A DNA stretch of 64,000 nucleotides, taken from Streptomyces sp. F63 (lineage in GTDB: Bacteria; Actinomycetota; Actinomycetes; Streptomycetales; Streptomycetaceae). Position 1 is the first letter of the stretch. Each line of letters opens with the position of its first letter. Location of the stretch: the NCBI RefSeq assembly GCF_018070345.1, contig NZ_JAGPXX010000028.1, forward strand, positions 22,274-86,273. Reading direction: 5' to 3'. This document shows, one piece after another, positions 35,992-44,822 of the stretch. Under the pieces are notes generated by a model, which saw only the letters and a program-made list of their open reading frames with translations, ran no database searches and was not told where the DNA came from. The position numbers and the translations under genes are program-made.

Positions 35992-37521
35992 ATGACGGAT
36001 CCCACGACCCGGGACATCCCCCGGGAAACCCCCCAGACGACCGAGGACACCCAGCCCGTGGACAAGCAGCCGGCGCGGCAGGCGCCCCGGGGCACGTTCG
36101 CCTACGCGCCGGCGCCCGAGTCGCGCTCGGTCGTCGCCATCGCGCCCGCGTACGGCCACTTCATCGACGGCGAGTTCCGCGAGGCGGCCGGCGGCAAGGT
36201 CTTCACGACCGTCTCCCCCTCCTCCGAGGAGGTGCTTTCCGAGGTCGCCCTCGGCGGCCCGGAGGACGTGGACGCGGCCGTGGCCGCCGCCCGCCGGGCC
36301 TTCGGGCCCTGGTCGGCACTGCCCGGCGCGGAGCGGGCCAAGTACCTGTTCCGGATCGCCCGGATCATCCAGGAGCGCTCGCGCGAACTGGCCGTGCTGG
36401 AGTCCCTCGACAACGGCAAACCGATCCGCGAGTCGCGCGACACCGACCTCCCGCTGGCGGCCGCGCACTTCTTCTACTACGCGGGCTGGGCCGACAAGCT
36501 GGCGTACGCGGGCTACGGCGCCGACCCGAAGCCGCTGGGCGTGGCCGGGCAGGTCATCCCGTGGAACTTCCCGCTGCTGATGCTCGCGTGGAAGATCGCC
36601 CCGGCGCTGGCCACCGGCAACACGGTCGTCCTCAAGCCCGCCGAGACGACCCCGCTGTCCGCGCTGTTCTTCGCGGACATCTGCCGGCAGGCCGGGCTGC
36701 CGCGGGGCGTCGTCAACATCGTCACGGGCGACGGCACGGCCGGTGCCGCGCTGGTGGCCCACGAGGGCGTCGACAAGGTGGCCTTCACGGGCTCCACCGA
36801 GGTCGGCAAGGCCATCGCCCGCACGGTCGCCGGGACGGACAAGAAGCTCACCCTGGAGCTGGGCGGCAAGGCCGCCAACATCGTCTACGACGACGCGCCC
36901 GTGGACCAGGCCGTCGAGGGCATCGTGAACGGCATCTTCTTCAACCAGGGCCACGTGTGCTGCGCGGGCTCCCGGCTGCTGGTGCAGGAGTCGGTGGCGG
37001 AGGAGGTGCTGGACGCCCTCAAGCGGCGGATGGCCACCCTCCGGGTCGGCGACCCGCTCGACAAGAACACCGACATCGGCGCGATCAACTCCGCCGAGCA
37101 GCTGGCCCGCATCCGGGCGCTGGCCGACGCGGGGGAGCAGGAGGGCGCCGAGCGCTGGTCCCCGTCCTGCGAACTGCCGTCCTCCGGCTACTGGTTCGCG
37201 CCGACCCTCTTCACGGGCGTCACCCAGGCGCACCGCATCGCCCGCGAGGAGATCTTCGGCCCGGTGCTGTCGGTGCTGACCTTCCGCACCCCGGCGGAGG
37301 CCGTGGAGAAGGCCAACAACACCCCGTACGGGCTCTCCGCCGGCATCTGGACGGAGAAGGGCTCGCGCATCCTGTGGACGGCCGAGAAGCTCCGCGCGGG
37401 CGTCGTCTGGGCCAATACGTTCAACAAGTTCGACCCCGCCTCGCCGTTCGGCGGCTACAAGGAGTCCGGCTACGGCCGCGAGGGCGGACGCCACGGCCTG
37501 GAGGCATATCTCGATGTCTGA
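35992..37521 (+). CDS. Aldehyde dehydrogenase, catalytic partner
   Basis: A 509-residue NAD(P)-dependent aldehyde dehydrogenase with complete catalytic set: GQVIPWNFPLLMLAWKIAPALA (cofactor strand), TGSTEVGKAI, LELGGKAANIV (general base Glu), FFNQGHVCCAGSRLLV (the catalytic Cys pair near residue 322), and EEIFGPVLSVL. The first 45 residues are a polar Thr/Pro/Gln tail. Just 5 bp after deoC, so it is almost certainly co-transcribed and may oxidise the acetaldehyde released by DeoC. Its end overlaps the next gene by 8 bp. Confidence 0.95.
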   Translation: MTDPTTRDIPRETPQTTEDTQPVDKQPARQAPRGTFAYAPAPESRSVVAIAPAYGHFIDGEFREAAGGKVFTTVSPSSEEVLSEVALGGPEDVDAAVAAARRAFGPWSALPGAERAKYLFRIARIIQERSRELAVLESLDNGKPIRESRDTDLPLAAAHFFYYAGWADKLAYAGYGADPKPLGVAGQVIPWNFPLLMLAWKIAPALATGNTVVLKPAETTPLSALFFADICRQAGLPRGVVNIVTGDGTAGAALVAHEGVDKVAFTGSTEVGKAIARTVAGTDKKLTLELGGKAANIVYDDAPVDQAVEGIVNGIFFNQGHVCCAGSRLLVQESVAEEVLDALKRRMATLRVGDPLDKNTDIGAINSAEQLARIRALADAGEQEGAERWSPSCELPSSGYWFAPTLFTGVTQAHRIAREEIFGPVLSVLTFRTPAEAVEKANNTPYGLSAGIWTEKGSRILWTAEKLRAGVVWANTFNKFDPASPFGGYKESGYGREGGRHGLEAYLDV

Positions 37522-38455
37522 TGCGACCGACGCGACCGAGGCGACCGGGGTATCCGGGGCTTCCCGGAACTCCGGCAGGGGCGGCGGAGAGCGCGCCGCG
37601 CGGCTGAGCGTTCTCAAGACCTACAAGCTGTTCGTCGGGGGGAGGTTCCCCCGCTCCGAGAGCGGACGGGTGTACGAGGTGACCGACGGCAAGGGCAACT
37701 GGCTGGCGAACGCGCCCCTGTCCTCCCGCAAGGACGCGCGGGACGCGGTCGTCGCGGCCCGAAAGGCGTTCCCCGGCTGGTCCGGCGCCACGGCCTACAA
37801 CCGGGGCCAGATCCTCTACCGGATCGCCGAGATGCTGGAGGGGCGGCGCGACCAGTTCACCGCCGAAGTGGCCGCCGCGGAAGGCCTGTCGAAGACGAAG
37901 GCGGCGGCGCGGGTGGACGCGGCGGTCGACCGCTGGGTCTGGTACGCGGGCTGGTCCGACAAGGTCGCCCAGATCGCCGGCGCGGCCAACCCCGTCGCCG
38001 GCCCGTACTTCAACCTCTCCACGCCGGGGCCGACCGGGGTCGTGGCGGTGCTGGCGCCGGGCGAGTCGTCGTTCCTCGGGCTGGTGTCGGTGCTCGCCCC
38101 GGTGATCGTCACCGGCAACACGGCCGTGGTCGTGGCGTCCGAACGGGCTCCGCTCCCGGCGCTCTCCCTGGGCGAGGTACTGGCCACGTCCGATCTGCCG
38201 GGCGGGGTCGTCAACCTCCTCTCCGGCCGCACCGCGGAGATCGCCGCGCCACTCGCCGCCCACCAGGACGTCAACGCGATCGACCTGGCCGGCGCGGACA
38301 CCGGCCTGGCGAAGGAGCTGGAGACGGCCGCGGCCGACAACCTCAAGCGGGTGCTCCGCCCAGCGGCCGGTACGGACTGGGCGGCCGACCCGGGCACGGA
38401 CCGGCTGCTGACCTTCGTGGAGACGAAGACGGTCTGGCATCCGATGGGCGTCTGA
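37514..38455 (+). CDS. Aldehyde dehydrogenase-like pseudoenzyme
   Basis: A 313-residue protein with only the cofactor-binding half of the aldehyde dehydrogenase fold. Matching segments include YKLFVGGRFPRSESGRVYEVTDGKG, FPGWSGATAYNRGQILYRIAEMLEGRR, PGPTGVVAVLAPGESSFLGLVSVLAPVIVTGNTAVVVASE and VVNLLSGR. No catalytic Cys motif and no LELGGK motif is present, and the protein stops where the catalytic domain would continue. The start overlaps the previous gene by 8 bp, so the two are translationally coupled. The pair resembles a split version of ALDH16, which has an active and an inactive half. A strong hairpin ends the operon. Confidence 0.88.
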   Translation: MSDATDATEATGVSGASRNSGRGGGERAARLSVLKTYKLFVGGRFPRSESGRVYEVTDGKGNWLANAPLSSRKDARDAVVAARKAFPGWSGATAYNRGQILYRIAEMLEGRRDQFTAEVAAAEGLSKTKAAARVDAAVDRWVWYAGWSDKVAQIAGAANPVAGPYFNLSTPGPTGVVAVLAPGESSFLGLVSVLAPVIVTGNTAVVVASERAPLPALSLGEVLATSDLPGGVVNLLSGRTAEIAAPLAAHQDVNAIDLAGADTGLAKELETAAADNLKRVLRPAAGTDWAADPGTDRLLTFVETKTVWHPMGV

Positions 38456-38905
38456 CCGGGCGGGGTCCCGCGCCCCGCCCGCCCCGCCCGTCGTGCACGG
38501 GCGCCGGTCCACGGGTGCACGGGTGCCCCACCCGCCGCGGGCCCGGAGGCCCGGCAGGTCAACAGGCCCCGGCGGAACCGCTGTTACGGTTCCGCCGGGG
38601 CCTGCCGCGCGTGGCCGCCGGTCTTCGCGATGCCATCGCCCCGTACCCTGCCGTCCGGCTGTCCCGCCGTCACCCCGCCCGAGGCCGTCCTGCCGCCGCG
38701 CCGTCCTGGTCCCGCCGCTGCGCCGCACCATGCCGTCCCGCCCGGGGCCGTCGTCCCGTGCGATCCCTGCCGTGCCGCCCGGAACGCACCCCGCCGCGGT
38801 TCCGCTTCCCGCTCCCCCGGCACGCCGGGTGGCCCGCGCGCCACGGAAAGTCGCCGTCCCGTCCCCCTGCCCGCGGGGCCGCGCCATGCGGGAGAATGGC
38901 GTTCC
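38456..38905. other. Intergenic region before the uridine kinase-like gene
   Basis: 450 bases holding the terminator at 38563-38604 and, after it, GC-rich sequence with no supported gene. The kinase promoter must be here but is not obvious. Confidence 0.4.
38563..38604 (+). terminator. Operon terminator after deoC-ALDH-ALDH
   Basis: Perfect 18-bp stem (CAGGCCCCGGCGGAACCG and its complement) with a 6-nt loop CTGTTA, 108 bp beyond the stop of the second ALDH gene. Confidence 0.85.
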
Positions 38906-39625
38906 GTGAACCGCCAACCGCGCCTCCTCGCCCGTGTCGTCCTCCTGACCGGGCCCTCCGGTTCCGGCAAGTCCTCCCTCGCCGCCCGCACCGGCCTGCC
39001 CGTCCTGCGTCTCGACGACTTCTACCGTGAGACCGGCGACCCGGCCCTGCCCCGGCTCCCGGACGGCAGCGGCACCGACTGGGACTCACCGCTCTCCTGG
39101 GACGCGGACGCGGCGGTCGCCGCGGTGACGGCGCTGTGCCGCACCGGCCGGGCGGCCGTCCCGGTGTACGACATCGCGACGAGTTCGCGGACGGGCGAGG
39201 AGACCCTCGGCATCGGTGACGCGCCCCTGTTCGTCGCGGAGGGCATCTTCGCCGCCGACATCATCGGACGCTGCCGCGTGGAAGGGGTGCTGGCGGACGC
39301 CCTGTGCCTGCACGGCCGGCCGTCCACCACCTTCCGTCGGCGGCTGCTGCGGGATCTGCGGGAGGGCCGCAAATCCGCTGCCGTCCTGCTGCGGCGGGGT
39401 TGGCGGCTGATGCGGGCCGAACGCGGCATCGTGGCCCGGCAGTCGGCGCTGGGCGCCCACCCCTGCGGCCGGGACGAGGCCCTGGCCCGGATCACGGCGG
39501 CCGCGGCGGACCGCGTCCCGGCCGCCGGGCGTGCCGTCTCCCCCGGGACCGCCACCGTTCCCGCCCCGCGTCCGGCACCGGCCCGTTCCGTGGCCCCGGC
39601 GGGCCCGGCCGGCCCGGGAGCATAG
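38906..39625 (+). CDS. Uridine kinase-like P-loop kinase
   Basis: A 239-residue P-loop kinase of the uridine kinase/phosphoribulokinase type. Walker A is LLTGPSGSGKSSLAAR at residues 12-27, followed by LPVLRLDDFYRE with the conserved Asp-Asp-Phe-Tyr motif, a VPVYDIATSSRTGEE lid segment, and FVAEGIFAADIIGRC. The C-terminal 40 residues are Pro/Ala-rich. GTG at 38906; GGGAG lies a little far upstream. In the nucleoside context it probably phosphorylates uridine or cytidine (salvage), opposing the catabolic genes nearby. It has no copy of the palindrome. Confidence 0.85.
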   Translation: MNRQPRLLARVVLLTGPSGSGKSSLAARTGLPVLRLDDFYRETGDPALPRLPDGSGTDWDSPLSWDADAAVAAVTALCRTGRAAVPVYDIATSSRTGEETLGIGDAPLFVAEGIFAADIIGRCRVEGVLADALCLHGRPSTTFRRRLLRDLREGRKSAAVLLRRGWRLMRAERGIVARQSALGAHPCGRDEALARITAAAADRVPAAGRAVSPGTATVPAPRPAPARSVAPAGPAGPGA

Positions 39626-40044
39626 GGGCGTTCACCCTGCGGGCGTCCGCCGGAGCGCGGTGACGGCACCGGCGGGAGCGGGCACGGCCTCACGCGCCCG
39701 GCGATGCCGGGCAGCGGAGCGCAGGCGGGCACCGGACGGCGGGGCCGTCGGCCGATCGCGCCCCGGCGCCACGGAAACACCGAGCACGGAGGCACAGAGG
39801 CACAGGACGCAGGGACACGGGGACACGGGAACACGGGAACACGGGAACACGGGGACATGACGAAGCGGGACCGAACAGACCCCCCGGCCGCTCGGTCCCG
39901 CCTCTTCCACCACTCCCCCGAGTGGTGGCCCCCGTCGCCCTGCCCGTCCCCCGAGGGGCAGGCCCCCCTTGCTCCCCCGTGCTGTTCCCCCGTGTCCCCC
40001 GCTCCCCCGCGTCCCGCCGGCGGCACCCCCGCCGCCGGGGGTTC
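39626..40044. other. Intergenic region between kinase and sigQ genes
   Basis: About 420 bases between convergent genes. It holds an 8-bp tandem array (39812-39859) and C-rich repeats of CCCCCGTG type from about 39950 to 40010. There is no clean terminator stem that I can place. Confidence 0.4.
39812..39859. repeat. 8-bp minisatellite, six copies
   Basis: Units GGGACACG, GGGACACG, GGAACACG (three times), GGGACATG. The length 8 rules out a coding explanation. Confidence 0.85.
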
Positions 40045-40830
40045 TCAGGCGACCAGTTCGCCGAAGGACTCCTCCTCGTCCCGGCCGAAGCTGAGCGCCT
40101 CGTCCTCGCGCAGCCGGCGCAGCGAGCGCCAGATGCTGCTCTTGACCGTCCCGACGCTGATACCGAGGATGTCCGCGATCTCCGGGTCGGTGCGGCCCTC
40201 GTAGTAGCGCAGCACCAGCATCGTGCGCTGGAGTTCGGGCAGCCGGGCCAGCGCCTGCCACAGCACGGCGCGCAGTTCGGTGCCGCGCATCGCGTCGTGG
40301 TCGCCCGCCGTCTCCGGCAGTTCCTCGGTCGGGTATTCGCTGAGCTTGCGCCGGCGCCAGGCACTGATGTGCAGGTTCGTCATGGTGCGCCGCAGATATC
40401 CGCCCACGGCGGCCTTGTCGGTGATCCGTTCCCAGGCGCGGTAGGTGGAGAACAGGGCGCTCTGCAGCAGATCCTCCGCCTCGTACCGGTCGCCGGTGAG
40501 GTGGTAGGCCGTCGCGTACAGGGAGGCGCGGCGCTCCCGGACGTAGGCGGTGAACTCCGCCTCGGGCACGTCGTGCCGTTCCCCCGGCGCCGCCCCGTAC
40601 GGGCCGGCGCCGTGCCGGGGGCCACCCCCGCCGCTTCCCGTGACCGCGCCGGTCACCGGCGTGTGTTTCTGCTGCCGGCTCTGGCGCCCGGTGCCGCGAG
40701 CGCACCCCCGCCCGCTCACGGCACCGGACTTCTCTCCCCCGGGCTCCGCCCGGTCCCGTCCGAGGACCCGGCCGGCGGCGTGCAGGCGCGTGACAACTGC
40801 GCTGGTGGATCCGGTGTGCAGTGTGTTCAT
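40045..40830 (-). CDS. sigQ: ECF-type sigma factor SigQ
   Basis: A 261-residue group 4 sigma factor. Region 2 is at about residues 90-155 (FTAYVRERRASLYATAYHLTGDRYEAEDLLQSALFSTYRAWERI), region 4 at about 190-245 (LARLPELQRTMLVLRYYEGRTDPEIADILGISVGTVKSSIWRSLRRL). The first 80 residues are polar and basic, longer than in most SigE-like factors. Diverging from afsQ1, exactly as the S. coelicolor sigQ gene does relative to afsQ1/afsQ2; SigQ there is controlled by AfsQ1. ATG at 40830. No anti-sigma gene follows it, so the two-component system likely provides control. Confidence 0.93.
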   Translation of the reverse strand: MNTLHTGSTSAVVTRLHAAGRVLGRDRAEPGGEKSGAVSGRGCARGTGRQSRQQKHTPVTGAVTGSGGGGPRHGAGPYGAAPGERHDVPEAEFTAYVRERRASLYATAYHLTGDRYEAEDLLQSALFSTYRAWERITDKAAVGGYLRRTMTNLHISAWRRRKLSEYPTEELPETAGDHDAMRGTELRAVLWQALARLPELQRTMLVLRYYEGRTDPEIADILGISVGTVKSSIWRSLRRLREDEALSFGRDEEESFGELVA

Positions 40831-40943
40831 CCCGCGCCCCCCGTCGGTGGAGCCTGCTGACGTCCGTTGGCTGTCCGGGCCGTTCTCCCCCGCCCGGTGC
40901 ACACAAGATTGCAGGCGCAGTTTCATCGCCCTGTCCGCCGCCT

Positions 40944-40959
40944 GTCACAGCCGTGTCAC
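40944..40959. promoter_or_regulatory. AfsQ1 box GTCAC-N6-GTCAC
   Basis: An exact match to the published AfsQ1 binding consensus (GTnAC, six bases, GTnAC) in the sigQ-afsQ1 intergenic region, about 114 bp from the sigQ start and 84 bp from afsQ1. This is the region where AfsQ1 controls sigQ in S. coelicolor. Confidence 0.85.
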
Positions 40960-41042
40960 AGGGATCCACGGGGCAGTAACCCCGGGGCCGGACCGAGTCG
41001 GGATCGTTCGGCCCTCGAACTATCGGCCCTCCGTGGGACAGA

Positions 41043-41729
41043 ATGACCAACGTGCCTTTTCTGTTGCTGATCGAGGACGATGACGCCATCCGTACGGCCC
41101 TCGAACTCTCCCTGTCACGCCAGGGCCACCGTGTGGTGGCCGCGGCGACGGGCGAGGACGGGCTGAAACTGCTGCGCGAGCAGCGGCCGGATCTGATCGT
41201 GCTGGACGTGATGCTGCCGGGGATCGACGGCTTCGAGGTGTGCCGCCGGATCCGCCGCACCGACCAGCTCCCGATCATCCTGCTGACCGCGCGCAGCGAT
41301 GACATCGACGTGGTGGTGGGCCTGGAGTCCGGGGCGGACGACTACGTCGTCAAGCCCATCCAGCCGCGGGTCCTCGACGCCCGGATCCGGGCCGTGCTGC
41401 GGCGCGGGGAGCGGGAGAGCAACGACGCGGCGGTGTTCGGCAGCCTGGTCATCGACCGGTCGGCGATGACGGTCACCAAGAACGGCGAGGACCTGCAGCT
41501 CACCCCCACCGAGCTGAGGCTGCTGCTGGAGCTGAGCCGCCGGCCCGGACAGGCGCTGTCCCGGCAGCAGTTGCTGCGGCTGGTGTGGGAACACGACTAC
41601 CTGGGCGACTCCCGGCTGGTGGACGCCTGTGTGCAGCGGCTGCGCGCCAAGGTCGAGGACGTGCCGTCCTCGCCGACCCTGATCCGCACGGTGCGGGGCG
41701 TGGGCTACCGGCTGGATTCCCCGCAGTGA
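41043..41729 (+). CDS. afsQ1: Two-component response regulator AfsQ1
   Basis: A 228-residue OmpR/PhoB-type regulator. Receiver: LLLIEDDDAIRTALELSL (acidic pocket) with the phospho-acceptor Asp at about residue 55 in DLIVLDVMLPGIDGFEV, Thr and Lys in LLTAR and DYVVKPIQ. Winged helix: LTPTELRLLLELSRRPGQALSRQQLLRLVWEHDYLGDSRLVDACVQRLRAKVEDVPSSPTLIRTVRGVGYRLD. It is nearly identical to the remembered S. coelicolor AfsQ1. ATG at 41043; GTG at 41052 is the start used for S. coelicolor. Its stop overlaps the afsQ2 start (GTGA). Confidence 0.96.
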   Translation: MTNVPFLLLIEDDDAIRTALELSLSRQGHRVVAAATGEDGLKLLREQRPDLIVLDVMLPGIDGFEVCRRIRRTDQLPIILLTARSDDIDVVVGLESGADDYVVKPIQPRVLDARIRAVLRRGERESNDAAVFGSLVIDRSAMTVTKNGEDLQLTPTELRLLLELSRRPGQALSRQQLLRLVWEHDYLGDSRLVDACVQRLRAKVEDVPSSPTLIRTVRGVGYRLDSPQ

Positions 41730-43267
41730 CCCGACCCTCCGGCCGGGTGCGCGGCTGGGCCTCCGGCCTGCTCCGGCTGACCAGCCTGCGGCTGCGGCTC
41801 GTGGTCGTCTTCGCGCTGGTCGCGCTCACCGCCGCCGTGTCCGCCTCCGGCATCGCGTACTGGCTGAACCGGGACGCCGTGCTCACCCGCACCCAGAACG
41901 CCGCCCTCAACGACTTCCGCCAGTCGCTCGCCGACAACACCGGCTCGCTGCCGCTGCGCCCCCGGTGCGACCAACTGCGGGACGCCGCGGAGCGCATGGC
42001 GGACAGCACCCAGCGCTACGAGGTCGTCCTGGTCGACCGGGACCGGGACGACAGGTCCTGCGCCGCGGTGTCCCACGCGGGCGGTTTCACACTGCGGACG
42101 GTGCCGGGGCCGCTGCGGACGGCGGTCAACGAGGAGCGCCCGGCCGATGTGGGCGACGGGCTGCCGTACCACCTGTACTGGCAGCGGATCACCCTGGACG
42201 GCGATCCGTATCTGGTCGGCGGGGCCAAGGTCATCGGCGGCGGGCCCACCGGCTACATGCTGAAGTCGCTCTCCACGGAGCGGGACGACCTCAACTCACT
42301 GGCCTGGTCCCTGGGTATCGCCACCGCGCTGGCGCTGGTCGGCTCGGCGCTGCTCGCGCAGGCGGCGGCCGGCACCGTGCTGCGGCCCGTGCAGCGGCTC
42401 GGGGACGCGGCGCGCCGGCTCGGCGAGGGCAAGCTCGACACCCGGCTGCAGGTTTCCGGGACGGACGAACTGGCCGACCTCTCCCGGACGTTCAACGGCG
42501 CCGCCGCCTCCCTGGAGAAACGGGTGGCGGAATTGAGCGCGCGGGAGGCGGCGAGCCGCCGCTTCGTCGCCGACATGTCGCACGAGCTGCGCACACCGCT
42601 GACCGCCATCACCGCCGTCACGGAGGTGCTGGAGGACGAGACCGACAACCTCGACCCGATGATCGCCCCCGCCGTACGGCTGGTGGTGGACGAGACCCGG
42701 CGCCTCGGCGACCTCGTGGAGAACCTCATGGAGGTCACCCGCTTCGACGCCGGCACCGCGCGGCTGGTCCTCGACGACGTGGACGTCGCCGACATGATCA
42801 CCGCCTGCATCGACGCCCGCGCCTGGCTCGACGCCGTCGAACTCGACGCCGAGCGCGGCATCGTGGCGCGCCTCGACCCGCGCCGGCTGGACGTCATCCT
42901 GGCCAACCTCATCGGCAACGCCCTCAAGCACGGCGGGTCGCCGGTGCGGGTCACGGTCCGCCCCGAGGACTCCTGGCTGACCGTCGAGGTGCGGGACCAC
43001 GGGCCGGGCATCCCCGAGGACGTCCTGCCGCACGTCTTCGACCGCTTCTACAAGGCGAGCGCGTCCCGGCCGCGTTCCGAGGGCAGCGGCCTGGGGCTTT
43101 CCATCGCCCTGGAGAACGCCCACATCCACGGCGGCGACATCGCGGTCGCCAACCACCCCGACGGCGGCGCCGTCTTCCGGCTGCGCCTCCCGATGGACGC
43201 CGCCGGCACCGGAACGGACGAGCACGAGCACGGACACGAGCACGAGCACGGACAGGACAGCGCGTGA
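41726..43267 (+). CDS. afsQ2: Sensor histidine kinase AfsQ2
   Basis: A 513-residue membrane sensor kinase. First span at about residues 20-45 (LRLVVVFALVALTAAVSASGIAYWL), extracytoplasmic domain to about 185, second span (SLAWSLGIATALALVGSALLAQA), HAMP, then the phospho-acceptor H-box (MSHELRTPL, His at about residue 286). N-box NLIGNALKHGG, and ATP-lid motifs DHGPGIP and GSGLGLSIALENA follow. The C-terminus ends in an unusual EHEHGHEHEHG tail, which could bind zinc or nickel. Coupled by GTGA to afsQ1 and to the lipoprotein gene downstream. Confidence 0.95.
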   Translation: MTRPSGRVRGWASGLLRLTSLRLRLVVVFALVALTAAVSASGIAYWLNRDAVLTRTQNAALNDFRQSLADNTGSLPLRPRCDQLRDAAERMADSTQRYEVVLVDRDRDDRSCAAVSHAGGFTLRTVPGPLRTAVNEERPADVGDGLPYHLYWQRITLDGDPYLVGGAKVIGGGPTGYMLKSLSTERDDLNSLAWSLGIATALALVGSALLAQAAAGTVLRPVQRLGDAARRLGEGKLDTRLQVSGTDELADLSRTFNGAAASLEKRVAELSAREAASRRFVADMSHELRTPLTAITAVTEVLEDETDNLDPMIAPAVRLVVDETRRLGDLVENLMEVTRFDAGTARLVLDDVDVADMITACIDARAWLDAVELDAERGIVARLDPRRLDVILANLIGNALKHGGSPVRVTVRPEDSWLTVEVRDHGPGIPEDVLPHVFDRFYKASASRPRSEGSGLGLSIALENAHIHGGDIAVANHPDGGAVFRLRLPMDAAGTGTDEHEHGHEHEHGQDSA

Positions 43268-43911
43268 TACCCGCCACCCCGACACCGGCCCCGGCGGCCG
43301 GAGCCCGCCGCCCGCGCGGCCCGCTGGCCGCCGCTCTGGCGGCCCTCGTCCTCGTGGGCGGCACGGGCTGCGGCATCCGCGGCACCTCCGTCCCCGTGGA
43401 CGCGGGACCCGCCCCCTCCCGGGTGTCCTGCCGGGTCTCGGGCGACCCCACCTCCGTACCGGACTCCGGCAAGGACGCACGGACCGGCGTCTACCTGGTG
43501 TGCAGCGCCCAGCTCGTGCCGGTGCAGCGGGTCGTGCCCCGCACCGGCGGGCGGACGGAGGAGGACCGGCTGCGCTGGGCCCGGGCCCTGCTCACGGAGC
43601 TCCAGACCCCGCCCTCCCGCGCCGAGGACGAGGGCGGGTTCTCCAGCGAGGTGCCCGACGGCCTGGAGGTCGGGACGCCGCGGGACGGGGACCCCGGCAC
43701 CGCGCTCCGCCTGAGCCGCATCCCGGACGAGCTCCCGGCCTACGCGCTCGCGCAGCTCGTCTGCACCTTCGCGGGCACCGCGGCCGTCGCGGGGGACGAG
43801 TCCGTCGTCCTCGGCGGACCGGGCGACGACCCGCTGAAGCGTTTCCGGTGCACGGAGGAACTGCGCGCCCGGCCGGAGGCGGCACAGACGACGGGCGTGC
43901 CGGTGACGTGA
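43264..43911 (+). CDS. Lipoprotein encoded with AfsQ1/AfsQ2
   Basis: A 215-residue putative lipoprotein. The signal peptide (about residues 18-36: GPLAAALAALVLVGGTGC) ends in Cys36; the preceding triplet is not the canonical lipobox but is usable in actinobacteria. The mature part is Cys-containing (SRVSCRVSGDPT, VYLVCSAQL, QLVCTFAG, KRFRCTEEL), with four Cys suggesting disulfides. The start GTG overlaps the afsQ2 stop, so the three genes are one unit and the lipoprotein probably tunes the sensor from outside the membrane. In S. coelicolor the same position is held by a lipoprotein gene (SCO4905, from memory). Ligand unknown. Confidence 0.85.
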   Translation: MIPATPTPAPAAGARRPRGPLAAALAALVLVGGTGCGIRGTSVPVDAGPAPSRVSCRVSGDPTSVPDSGKDARTGVYLVCSAQLVPVQRVVPRTGGRTEEDRLRWARALLTELQTPPSRAEDEGGFSSEVPDGLEVGTPRDGDPGTALRLSRIPDELPAYALAQLVCTFAGTAAVAGDESVVLGGPGDDPLKRFRCTEELRARPEAAQTTGVPVT

Positions 43912-44147
43912 GCGCGGTCCCGGCCCGGCCCCGGGCGGACGCCCGGCCACCGCGGCGGCGCACGGTGCGCCGGCGCAGGGAGGCGGACGGCGTGACGGGA
44001 CACGGGCCGCGGGACGGAGCGCACCGTGCCGGAACGGGCCGTGCCGGAAAGGGGCCCGGTGACGGAGCAGGCCGTGTGACGGGCGCAACAAGACGCCCCG
44101 GTCCGGCCGCCGGAACCGCGCGGGCCCGCCGCCGCGTCCTCCCCCGC

Positions 44148-44822
44148 GTGCAGCGTCATGGCTGCGGCGCCCGTGCCGCCTTCCGCTTCCGCGCGACGGG
44201 ACTCGTCCTCCTGCTCGCCCATCTGCTGTACGTGGCGTGGACCGCGCTGCGCCCGCCGACGCTGCCCTGGGTGACCGCCGCGCATCTGCGGCCGCTCGCG
44301 ACGATCCGTGCCGAACTGGCCCTCGGTCTCTGGCCCGCCGTCCAGCATCTCGGCGGAGCCCTGCTGCTGCTGGCGCCGCTGGGCGTCCTGCTGCCCTGGG
44401 CGGCCGGGCGGCTGGAGGCACCGCTGCTGGCCTCACTCACCCGCACCGTCTTCACCGGCGTCATGGTGTCGCTCGGCCTCGCCCTGCTCCAGACCAATTT
44501 GTCGGGCCGCACCCTGGACGTGGACTCCCTGGCGCTGCACACCCTGGGCATCGCCCTGACCCACCTGGCCCTGGTGCCGGTGCTCCGGGGAGGGCTGCGG
44601 CGGCTGTGCGAACAGGCCCGCCGGTCGTCACCGGGCGTGCCCGCCTCATCGCGGGATCCCCGCGGTCCGGGCCTCCCCCCGGCGGAGGAGGCGTCTCAGG
44701 GGGCGGCCCTGAGGATTCCCGGGGTCGGTACGGCCCCCTGGGCGGATGTTTCATCCCCTTCATGGGCATACGGTCGGGATATCGCACGACATCCTCGACG
44801 GCTCACGAAGGAGTCCTCATGA
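44148..44822 (+). CDS. VanZ family membrane protein
   Basis: A 224-residue VanZ-like protein. Spans: TGLVLLLAHLLYVAWTAL, AVQHLGGALLLLAPLGVLLPWA, LTRTVFTGVMVSLGLALLQTN and LALHTLGIALTHLALVPVL. The phrase NLSGRTLDVDSLALHTLG matches the VanZ signature around the fourth span (VDSLLLNTLG in others). The C-terminal 60 residues are disordered. The start is set at GTG 44148 (QRHGCGARAAFRFRATG), with GTG 44076 as an alternative; the 236-bp gap from the lipoprotein gene holds no gene. VanZ proteins are linked to glycopeptide tolerance in some species; most, as here, have no known role. Overlaps the PspC gene. Confidence 0.8.
   Translation: MQRHGCGARAAFRFRATGLVLLLAHLLYVAWTALRPPTLPWVTAAHLRPLATIRAELALGLWPAVQHLGGALLLLAPLGVLLPWAAGRLEAPLLASLTRTVFTGVMVSLGLALLQTNLSGRTLDVDSLALHTLGIALTHLALVPVLRGGLRRLCEQARRSSPGVPASSRDPRGPGLPPAEEASQGAALRIPGVGTAPWADVSSPSWAYGRDIARHPRRLTKESS

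Noticed and set aside
39626..40044. Small gene in the sigQ downstream gap
   Set aside because: Open frames read through tandem repeats and lack any ribosome binding site.
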